DNA from: Diospyros lotus
Taxonomy: Eukaryota; Streptophyta; Magnoliopsida; Ericales; Ebenaceae
Reading direction: 5' to 3'
DNA: 64,000 nt
Assembly (NCBI RefSeq): GCF_014633365.1
Contig: NC_068352.1
Coordinates: 19,873,310-19,937,309 of the forward strand
This document shows, one piece after another, positions 55,801-64,000 of this stretch. How positions within the stretch are numbered: position 1 is the first letter of the stretch; each line of letters begins with the position of its first letter. Made by a program: the position numbers and the translations under genes. The notes under the pieces are model-generated. The model was not told the origin of the DNA. It ran no database searches and saw nothing but the letters and a program-made list of their open reading frames with translations.

Positions 55801-56810
55801 CTAAAATCTCAATCTACTTGCTTCTCTATGTTGATGACATGCTCATAGCAAGTCAATCCGACCAAGAGATTCAACAACTAAAACTAAGATTAAAATCTGA
55901 ATTTGAGATGAAAGAACTAGGTGAAGCAAAGAAAATTCTAGCGATAGGAATCTCTAGAAGCAAACAACAAAGGAAAATTTATCTATCTCAAAAATCCTAT
56001 CTAGAAAAGTTGATATCTAGGTTTGCAATGGCAAATGCTAAGGCAGTGAATGTGCCATTTGCCTCTCATTTTAAGTTGTCCTCGAATCAATCTCCCAAGG
56101 ATGAAGAGAGTATGAAGGAAATGGAAAATTTCCCATTCTCAAGTGCTATGGGAAGCTTAATGTATAGTATGGTGTGTACTCGGCTTGACTTAGCTCATGC
56201 AATGAGTGTTGTAAGTCGGTCTATGGCAAACCCAGGTAAAACCCACTGGAATGCCGTAAAATGGGCATTTAGGTATCCAAAGGGCTCATATAACATTGTT
56301 TTGTCTTATGGTGGAGTAAACATAGGAGAACTAGCTAGCATCATCAAGTTCTCGAATGCAGACTATGCTGCTGATTTAAACAAAAGGAGATCCACAACCG
56401 AGTATGTATTTAAGTTGTGGAACTCAACAATCAGTTGGAAATCAAGCCTCCAACATGTGATGACTTTATCTACAACCAAAGCTGAATACATAGCTGTATC
56501 GAAAGCTATAAAAGAAGCTATGTGGCTTAAGGGTCTAGTTAGCAAGCTCCTAGGGTCTGATGTGAAAGCCACTTTGATGTGTGATATTAAAAGTGCCATA
56601 CAATTGTCAAAGAACCAAGCTCACCACGAAAAGACTAAGCATATAGACATTAGGCTCTACTTCATTAGGGAAATATTTGAAAAACAAGATGTTATATTAA
56701 CCAAAGTTTTAGGTGAAGAGAATGTAGCTGACATGTTTACAAAAGTTGTACCTATCGCAAAGCTAAAGCATTGCATGAAGATACTGCAAGTAATTCAAGA
56801 TGTTGAGTAA
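55801..56810 (+). pseudogene. Copia 2 RT end (YVDD) and RNase H
   Basis: Open to 56810. IYLLLYVDDMLIASQSDQEI holds the YVDD box, and FEMKELGEAKKILAIGISRS ends RT. RNase H: FSSAMGSLMYSMVCTRLDLA, FSNADYAADLNKRRST, MTLSTTKAEYIAVSKA (usual S-x-x-E-A-E; here TKAE), HHEKTKHIDIRLYFIRE and NVADMFTKVV. The last residues KILQVIQDVE end before the purine tract and 3' LTR. Confidence 0.85.
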
Positions 56811-56887
56811 AGAAGAGCATGGCAGTATGGGAAGGTGCAAGTAGCAATCCTGAGGAAGCCTAATCTAACTCAAATGGGTGGAGAATT

Positions 56888-57424
56888 TGTTAAATCATTT
56901 GTCTTAGATTAGTTAAAAGTCTCAGGAGGATATTGGCCAGGGATGTATTTTGTATTTCAAGGTTTAGTTTCTAAAAGATTGGTTAGTATTGTAACGGCTA
57001 TTATAACAGCCAATTTGTTACCTTGTAATGTCCACTCCTTATGTATTATAAATAGGGGGTCTTATTCGAGACATTGATTTTTCTATCTTAAGCGGGAAGA
57101 GATTGAGTATGTCTTGTGTGTGAGAGAAAAGTAGTTTGGCTTTGTAATCTCAAAATTCTGTATAGCCTGCGTGTATAGGGCTATGAGAGAACTATGAGCA
57201 ATGCATGTAATCATCTACTGTGTTTTCAAGATAGTGGAAGAAAGGCCAAAAGAATTCTGGACGTAGGTTCTTCATTTGGAGAACTGAACCAGGATAAAAT
57301 CTTGACTTTTTGTGTGTGTTTGTTCTTTTCTATATTATGTGTTTTCTCTTTCGTGTGTGGAGTGTTTCCTACTGTTCTTGTGGATTGAGAGATTGATTGT
57401 GTGAGGCCAAAGACTGGGATTACA
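56888..57424 (+). repeat. 3' LTR of copia element 2
   Basis: Same ends as the 5' LTR. It has 'ggtggagaa' just before it and 'gtatc' just after. Confidence 0.88.
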
Positions 57425-57960
57425 GTATCAATGAGAAAGAGCTATTGGTTGGCTTAATGGCTACAGAGAAATGGAGGCACTACCTAGAAGGGAGTCAATT
57501 CATAATTAAAATGGATTATGAGAGTCTAAAGTTGTGCTACAATAGAGGCTTCATACGCACTTACAAAAGAATGGAATAGCTAAACTGATGGGCTTAGACT
57601 ATATCATACAATATAAGAAAGGAAGCAAGAATATGGCCATTGATACTCTGTCTAGATGCCACGAGGAAGGATCCTCAACAACCATTACAGTCATAACCCC
57701 TAATTGGTATCAGGTGGTGATGACCAATTATGAAGGAGATGAGAAAATTAAGGAGTTGTTGGAACAACTAATATTGGATCCCAATGGAAGGCCAAGGTAC
57801 ACACTCACCAAAGGGGTGATTCGATATCATAGGAGGCTAATGATTGGGAACTATGAGCCACTTCAGAAGAAAATACTACACTCACTCCATGAATTCCCCT
57901 TGGGGGGACACTCGGGAATCCAAAACACATACTATAAGGTGAAATAGCTTTTCTGGGCTT
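57425..57960 (+). pseudogene. Gypsy RNase H end and integrase zinc region
   Basis: INEKELLVGLMATEKWRHYL, then MDYESLKLCYNRG, GLDYIIQYKKGSKNMAIDTL and SRC finish RNase H. Then ILHSLHEFPLGGHSGIQNTY gives the H-x3-H half of the integrase zinc finger. The Cys half (C-x2-C) near 57999 is damaged. Confidence 0.82.
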
Positions 57961-59154
57961 GTTACAAATTTTGTGACAGATTTTGTAATGGCTTGTGACA
58001 CATGTAGGAGGTGCAAATATGAGACTGTGGCCTATCTGGGCTTGTTACAACCCTAGTTATACCTACACAAGCATGGGATAGTGCGACAATGGATTTTATA
58101 GAAGAGTTACCTAAATCTAAGGGCAAGGATGGTATCATGGTCATGGTAGATCGATTCACAAAATTTACACATTTCTTGAGCCTCACTCACCCCTATATAG
58201 CACAGGAAGTGGCAAGGACTTTTTTGGATCAAGTGGTGACGTTACATGAGATTGCCTAATCCATAATTTCTGATAGAGATAAGATATTTACTAGCTTGCT
58301 CTGGAAATAGTTGATGCAATCATTGGGAGTTAACTCAAAATGTCTACAACCTACCACCCTCAAACGAATGGGCAGACAGAGAGGGTGAGGTGAATTAATG
58401 TGTAAAGACTTACCTACGTTGCCTATGCTTCATTCATCCCAAGAGCTGGCACAAGTGGATATCACTTGCACAGTGGTGGTATAATTCCAGCCACCATAAC
58501 TTGCTCAAAAGGTCCCTGTTTGAAGCTTTATTTGACTATAAACCACTACTACTTCCTGTAGTGGGGGAGCATACTACAATAGCTACAGTTAAGTCCTATT
58601 TGGAGCAGAGGCAACAAGTCCTATAGCAACCAAAGAAAGAGTTGGCCACGGGACACAATCGCATGAAGCAATTTGCGGATCAAAGAAGTGAAAGGGAGTT
58701 CACAATAGGGGAGGAAGTCTACCTAAAACTCAGGCCTGCTCATCTTAAGGTTGCCGCACAAGGCCAGGTGACCAAGTTGAGCCCATGGTACTATGGGCCA
58801 TTTCCTATACTAGCTAAGGAGGGAAATATGGCTTATAAACTTCAGTTACCAGAAGATTCATGAATCCATCCCGTTTTCCATGTCTCTTTACTCAAGAGAT
58901 CAGTAAGAACACAGCAAGTAAACCCTACTTTACCCCAAATCAATAAGGAAGCTAATGTTACTACAGAGCCGAGTGCTATATTGGACCGGAGGGTTATATA
59001 CAAGCAGGGAGCCTCTATCATACAAGTATGTCCAACCTTCACCATGATTAAAATACCTAGGAATATTTGCCTGATCTACTTTGATAGTTTCCGCAAGCAG
59101 CTAGCCAACTAAACATTTCTTGAGGGCAAGAAATTTTTCAAGCAAGGGGGAATT
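57961..59154 (+). pseudogene. Gypsy integrase core and C-terminal tail
   Basis: Core: IPTQAWDSATMDFIEELPKS (first Asp), GIMVMVDRFTKFTHFLSLTH, VARTFLDQVVTLH, IISDRDKIFTS (second Asp). The third acidic region near 58370 is frameshifted. C-terminal part 58642-58863: FTIGEEVYLKLRPAHLKVAA, LSPWYYGPFPIL and YKLQLPEDS, then, after a stop at 58861, HPVFHVSLLK. A worn ILDRRVIYKQGASIIQV segment (58978 on) resembles the start of a chromodomain-like tail. Confidence 0.8.
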
Positions 59155-59483
59155 TGTCATGTTCTAACAGCTTGGGTGACTTACATGTGAGGGTAGTTAT
59201 AGATGATGTGACTTATACCTAGAAAAGGTTATATGCAATTGTACTCTTTTCAGTTTTGGTGGGATTTGAGGTGTAGGGAATCAGTATATAAAGGACTGAT
59301 CCTAGCCACCTAGAGACATCTAGAAATTCAATTGAAATTGATCTGCATTCTCCCTCACCAATTCTCTCTCTCTCTCTCCCTATCTCTCTTCATTTCCCTC
59401 TCTGTTTCTTTCCATTCCCTTATAGAATTTTCTCGGATCACATCTGATCAGTGAAAATTCAGTGTCAGATCAAAGATCTAACA
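59155..59483 (+). repeat. 3' LTR of the gypsy element
   Basis: It follows the purine tract 'aaggggg' (about 59144-59150), starts TGTCATGTTCTAACAG and ends ATCTAACA. Confidence 0.9.
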
Positions 59484-60442
59484 ATTTATAACTCCCCCCG
59501 ATGGCAATGGCTTACATTCACTTGGACTAACAAACCACTACTAGGACTTGGTGACTTTCCTATCTAACATGATATGGAAAGGACATATTGAGATGCATCT
59601 AACATCGGAGAAGGACAGAGTATTATCAGGTCTTAGATTTTCAAGTGTTCATTGAAAAAGTGAGATTAAGGCTTGTGATTACTTTTGTTCAATTGAAAAA
59701 GTCAGAAAACCCAATTTGGTGTTGGAAAGACCTTGGCAAGGACTAGCACCACAGGAAGGCAGACCGACTGACATGTTACTTGGTGGCATGTTGTTGCTTT
59801 GACTTCTACATAAGTCTGCTTTCAGTAAAATATAAATCATATTTCGCATTACTTTTTGTGGAAACTAGAATAGTATTCTTAGAGAAAACCAAAAAATTGT
59901 AACTTCACAGGCCAATTGATGAAGATTATGCACCTTTTGAGTAACAAAGATTATGGGCAGACAGACCTTATTTAACCCATTGAAGTGCATGATTTATTTA
60001 TGGAAATTCAATGAAATTATGCTCAAAATCTGGATCAACCTCACTTGAAGAATTTAGAGTGTGAGATTTAAAAGATGATTAAACAAGAGATGGAAAACAA
60101 AGAATCTGATTTTCAGAAAAAATTCCCACATTTGAGAATAGAGTAAAGAAATCTTTTTAAGTTGTTTGGTTTAAGTTATCTACAAGTTGTTTTCTCACAA
60201 ATAAAGAAAGAAGAACTCCAAGAATTAAGAAGATGAACTTACAAAGCAAGGGTAAGGCTGCATGAAGATGACCCTATTTCATTCCCCACAAAGTAGGAAG
60301 CCTCCTGCACTGGAGACTCCCGAGACTCCCTTTACAGAACAAATCTCAACTTTACCTTTTTGAACTAAAGCCAGAAGATCAGAGAATGCATGAAAATGCC
60401 ATGTCATCAGCCTTGAAGAGTATCATAAATACTTCCATGAGT
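59484..60442. other. Intergenic, downstream of the PPR gene
   Basis: Short frames only. The part close to 60442 should include the 3' untranslated region of the minus-strand PPR gene. Nothing else recognised. Confidence 0.45.
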
Positions 60443-62803
60443 TCATACACTGGATTCCAAGTGTACATGTTCCAGTGCCAGAGTCTGTGCACTGTGTTTT
60501 TTTCTATTACAACCTTCCAGGAAACTACGCCATATCAGGGAATTTGGAAGGAAAGGCATGCTAGCAATTAGTTGTTCTGCTTCCTTCAGATGTCCATGTC
60601 TGGTCAATAAGTCCACCATAACAATATAGTGATCCATGTCTGGTTCAATCCCCCAATTTGTTCTCATTTGCATAAAAAGAACTTTTCCTGCATCAACCAG
60701 ACCACCATGCCTGCATGCTGAAAGCACAGCTTTAAAAGCCATTCCATCTGGCCTCAACCCAACCACCTCCATTTCTCTAAACCTCTGTAATGCCTTGGCT
60801 GCATGACCATGAAGTCCAAGTGATGAAATTATAGCAGTCCAGGAGATAATGTTTCTATCTGTCATTTCATTGAAAATTTTCAATGAACCCTCAAGGCTCC
60901 CACATTTTCCATACATGTCTATCATCACATTGTAAACAAATGTGTCACAGCGTTCAAAATGAGTTTTTATGATATAGCCATGTAGCGAACTACCCAAAGC
61001 GAAGTTGCAAAGTTTCGTGCAAACACTCAGAAGGCTAACATATGTATAGTTGTCAGGATAAATGGAAGCTACCTGCATATGTCCAAACAGTTCGAAAACC
61101 TCCTTGTAATCACCATTACGAGAACAAGCTGCAATCAAGATATTCCAAGATATAAGATCAGGTTCCTCAAGTAGAGAGAATAAGTCCTGTGCTCTATCAT
61201 ATTGACCTGTCCTATTGTAAATTCCAGCAATTACATTGGTAGGGACAACAGAAAATGGTGTGTCAGAAACAGGAACCAAGGTTAGGGCATCAGATACCAA
61301 GCCGTTTTTGGCATATGATGTGATGAGGGAGCATGACACATACTCATTTTGGTGGTAACCCATTTTTGTGATTAAAGAATGAAGCTGCTGCAACTCTATG
61401 ACGAAAGAGGATTTAAGTGCAGAAGAAAATGTAAACTCATTTGGCCAACAATCAGACTGAATCATTTCTCGTAGCAGTGAAACAGAGGATGGGCAGCATT
61501 TATTTGAGTAACCAAAAATCAAAGCATTCCAAGAAACCACATTCTTCTCCTCTATATCACCGAAACAATGATATGCATCTTCTAACTCATCGTGTTTAGC
61601 GTACAAATCAACCAATGCACTGCCAACAAACACATCAGATTCAAACATGTATTTGATTATTTTAGCATGGACAAATTTTCCATACATCAGAATATGCGAG
61701 CTGGTACAGGAGTTAACTACATTAACAAATGTTGCCTGGTTAGGCCACACTTCATCTCCATGCATTCTCAAGAAAAGATCCAAGGCTTTGTCTGGCCTAT
61801 CATTTTTTGCAAATGCTCCAATAATTGTATTCCATGACACAGTATCCCGAACTACAACATCCCCAAACATTTTCTCAGCTGCATGAGGCCCACAGGACTT
61901 CACATACATACTTATCAGAGCATTTCCAACTAAAACTTCGCAATTCAACCCATTTTTAATCAATACACCATGTATTTGTTCTGCAAAATCAAGATCCTGA
62001 TCTGAAGCAAATGCTAATAAAACACCCACGTAAGAATATTCAGACAAAGCCACATCCCTCCTCATGAGTTCACGGAGCATAAAAAAAGACTCTTCAGCAA
62101 GCCCATGATGGCCAAACAAAGAAAGCATCGAGTTCCAAGTGACCAAGTTCTTGTGAGGCATTTCTTCAAAAACTTTAATGGCCTCATCTAAGAACCCATG
62201 CCTCCCGAACAGACCCAACAATGAAGTTCCAGCAAAAGCATCTGTGTAAAGCAACCCACTTTTTATAGTCAGTGCCTGCAAGTATAGCCCTTGGCAAAGA
62301 TCCAAAGAAGCACACGACAAAAGCCCCCCGAATGTGTGCTGGCTAGCCTCAAACCCACAAGCCCTCATCTCAGAAAATAACTTCCAAGCTTCCTCTGCAT
62401 TCCCGTAACGAGCATAAGCACCAATCATCGCATTGTAAGACACTACGTTCCGTTGAAGCATTTCGTCGAACAGCTTACGGGCAGCCAATAAGTCACCCGA
62501 TGTCGCATATGCCGTGATGATATTGTTGTTAAGAAAGATAGGTTGTCGGAAAACCGACGCCATTGTAATGGAGAGCGCGTGGACAGACTTGACTGCTTCC
62601 AACGATCGGATTCCTGATCCTGAGCCCTCTTGGAGTAGCTGAACAAGCCTTTGCTGATTGAGTTCTCCATTGGCCGGTTGGAGAGGCACGGCGACATGAG
62701 AATGGAAATGGTAAAGAGGAACCGAGAAGAGATGTAGCTTGGAAGAAGAGAAGATTTTGTGGAACTTGAAGGGCAGTACAGAGCCGGAAGCTGCCTTTCT
62801 CAT
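60443..62803 (-). CDS. Pentatricopeptide repeat protein, PLS class, organellar
   Basis: 786 residues in one exon. PPR proteins bind organellar RNA one base per repeat and act in splicing, editing, stability or translation. Residues 1-40, basic and Ser/Phe-rich (MRKAASGSVLPFKFHKIFSS), look like an organelle transit peptide. Tandem PPR motifs run from about residue 90 to 740, with P, L and S length variants. Clear examples: NVVSYNAMIGAYARYGNAEE (about 119), DTVSWNTIIGAFAKNDRPDK, NVVSWNALIFGYSNK, DLISWNILIAACSRNGD, NIISWTAIISSLGLHGHAAK. It ends PFLPNSLIWRSFLEGCNRKK, the start of an E-type extension, with no E+ or DYW domain, so no deaminase. From memory it resembles At3g58590, but I cannot confirm orthology. 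The frame is fully open, unlike the neighbouring transposons. Start at the first ATG of the open frame. Confidence 0.92.
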   Translation of the reverse strand: MRKAASGSVLPFKFHKIFSSSKLHLFSVPLYHFHSHVAVPLQPANGELNQQRLVQLLQEGSGSGIRSLEAVKSVHALSITMASVFRQPIFLNNNIITAYATSGDLLAARKLFDEMLQRNVVSYNAMIGAYARYGNAEEAWKLFSEMRACGFEASQHTFGGLLSCASLDLCQGLYLQALTIKSGLLYTDAFAGTSLLGLFGRHGFLDEAIKVFEEMPHKNLVTWNSMLSLFGHHGLAEESFFMLRELMRRDVALSEYSYVGVLLAFASDQDLDFAEQIHGVLIKNGLNCEVLVGNALISMYVKSCGPHAAEKMFGDVVVRDTVSWNTIIGAFAKNDRPDKALDLFLRMHGDEVWPNQATFVNVVNSCTSSHILMYGKFVHAKIIKYMFESDVFVGSALVDLYAKHDELEDAYHCFGDIEEKNVVSWNALIFGYSNKCCPSSVSLLREMIQSDCWPNEFTFSSALKSSFVIELQQLHSLITKMGYHQNEYVSCSLITSYAKNGLVSDALTLVPVSDTPFSVVPTNVIAGIYNRTGQYDRAQDLFSLLEEPDLISWNILIAACSRNGDYKEVFELFGHMQVASIYPDNYTYVSLLSVCTKLCNFALGSSLHGYIIKTHFERCDTFVYNVMIDMYGKCGSLEGSLKIFNEMTDRNIISWTAIISSLGLHGHAAKALQRFREMEVVGLRPDGMAFKAVLSACRHGGLVDAGKVLFMQMRTNWGIEPDMDHYIVMVDLLTRHGHLKEAEQLIASMPFLPNSLIWRSFLEGCNRKKHSAQTLALEHVHLESSV

Positions 62804-64000
62804 GCAGTTTTACAAGATCTCCAGTCTCCGGCGAAGCCTTCTCACTTTCTGGACAGTGATCAATTGCCCTGTTCAAACGTTCATTAATCTTCTTGGGGAC
62901 TCAAACGTATTTCGATCTTAAATGATATTTGGTCCATAAAATAAATTCAAATTAGTAATTTTACTGCATAAAATACTTAATATAATTTTGTATTGATTTT
63001 AATAATTATTGTAAATGGACATTACCAATTTAAAATTAAATATCATTATTTTTTTCCCAACAAATGCAGCACATAAACTGACACAAGAAGATTAAACATA
63101 TTATTTTCAAAACCTTTTCAAATTCTGTTCGGATAAAGATTTTTAAGAGGGTAAATTGTGCGGATCTTTTTATGATCTATGTCTCCTATACTTTAAAAAT
63201 AGCTTTATAGGTCCCATGATTTAAATTTTTTACTCAAGCACCCTTTCTGTTACTAATTATGTTATTTAAAGTCTAATTAAGTAAAATTAAGTTATTTAAA
63301 TAATAATTAAGTAAAATTAAAACTAAATTTAACCAAATAAAATTGAAAACAAAATATTAAAAAAAGTTAACACCGAAGGTTACTGACAATGGCCCTATGG
63401 CAACTAGAAGAAGAAAAACATGAGAAGAAAGAAAGAGAGATGGTCATTGGGTCAAAAATTTTATATCTAGATATCGTCAATTGTGTTACTTTTTATCCAT
63501 GTTCTCCAACAATGTCGTCTATGCAAGCGATCGCGAATTAGTTATTTTTGAAATCCATCATTGGTATAAGTTCTAGAGAGAGCCCATCACCCATTAAGCA
63601 ATGTCAGGCTTGGAGGGGAAATCATTGAAAATAAAAGGAAGAATCGATCAAGAAGATGGAGACTTATCAACTAGAGGAAGAAAAAAATCAGCAAAAAAAA
63701 AAATAATGAATAGGTGAAAAAGACAAAAAAATTGTCATCATTCACTTGCAACTTCATTGTCCAATGAAAAAGAAGTCTAACAACTTTGGCAATAAAAAAA
63801 AATAGACGAATGATGCTAGCAATAAAAAAGAAGATACAATAATAGCGAGTCCTCCCTTTTTTTTTGTGTTTTTGTAATTTTGGTTCATTCTCCAATTTCA
63901 CCATCAGTAGGTTTTGGAACCTTCACCGTCAGTGGGTTACCCAAAACCATTATTGAGTAATCTGATAAGTTTTGAATTGATAAGAATCTAGGATAATATC
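62804..64000. other. Upstream region of the PPR gene, AT-rich
   Basis: Should contain the PPR promoter, but no convincing TATA box was picked out. 62930-63360 is AT-rich with repeated 'taattaagtaaaatta' near 63271-63318. Minus frame 63671-63904 is Phe-rich low complexity. Nothing else recognised. Confidence 0.45.

Larger units (their letters stand above)
50715..57424 (+). mobile_element. Ty1/copia element 2, nested in gypsy RNase H
   Basis: LTRs of 530 bp (50715-51244) and 537 bp (56888-57424) start TGTTAAATCATTTG and end GGGATTACA. Flanks are 'gtatt' and 'gtatc', a 5-bp duplication with one mismatch; removing the element restores the gypsy frame through LS-I-NEKELL. Internal copia domains are gag, protease, pre-integrase, integrase, RT and RNase H. 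Three other elements sit inside. RT carries a deletion, so the element is dead. Confidence 0.9.
47059..59483 (+). mobile_element. Ty3/gypsy retrotransposon with nested insertions
   Basis: LTRs of 333 bp (47059-47391) and 329 bp (59155-59483) begin TGTCATGTTCTAAC and end ACA. Between them lie a Met-tRNA primer site, gag with a zinc knuckle, protease, reverse transcriptase, RNase H and integrase with a worn chromodomain-like tail, in gypsy order, then a purine tract 'aaggggg'. A copia element splits RNase H and a solo LTR splits the protease-RT linker. Flanks 'tacta' and 'attta' are not a convincing duplication. Removing the nested pieces leaves about 5.4 kb, an ordinary gypsy size. All domains carry stops. 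Confidence 0.9.

Overview
This window is AT-rich plant nuclear DNA, almost certainly from an angiosperm. The evidence is a CLE-type peptide hormone gene, a long intronless PLS-type pentatricopeptide repeat (PPR) gene, plant-type Ty1/copia, Ty3/gypsy and LINE retrotransposons, Cassandra-like LTRs carrying 5S rRNA sequence, and hAT and CACTA transposon ends. I cannot name the species. Only two genes look intact: a CLE5/CLE6-like signalling peptide (10971-11234, minus) and the PPR protein (60443-62803, minus). Almost everything else I recognise is transposon sequence in various states of decay.

Layout. 1-14932 is mostly non-coding: two diverged GC-rich direct repeats (about 1072-1519 and 4000-4510), a Tat-like gypsy solo LTR between them (about 2529-3028), a decayed coiled-coil reading frame (6184-7302) and the CLE gene. 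14933-18130 is a gag-only copia element. 18130-22260 is a decayed minus-strand LINE. About 22260-31080 is a minus-strand Tat-like gypsy remnant interrupted by three solo LTRs: Cassandra-like, a 2.57-kb copia-like LTR and a 2.87-kb LTR. 32574 starts a CACTA 5' end, followed by a full-length copia element (33394-39659) with a hAT MITE inside its polyprotein. 39660-47058 is non-coding, with a solo LTR (40707-41421) and a LINE 3' remnant (about 46030-46840).

47059-59483 is the most elaborate structure. A Ty3/gypsy element holds a minus-strand solo LTR (49419-49716) and a second copia element (50715-57424). That copia itself holds three insertions: an LTR-like piece at the gag start codon (51333-51813), a Cassandra-like solo LTR (52928-53153) and a 1.05-kb hAT-like element with a CT-rich minisatellite (53273-54326). 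Most of these boundaries are backed by target-site duplications (TSDs) or by resumption of the host reading frame.

The two host genes share no evident pathway. The CLE peptide is secreted and acts through receptor kinases; the PPR protein is predicted to bind organellar RNA. The transposons all carry stops, frameshifts or deletions, so none looks autonomous. I see no CRISPR array, rRNA operon or convincing tRNA gene.
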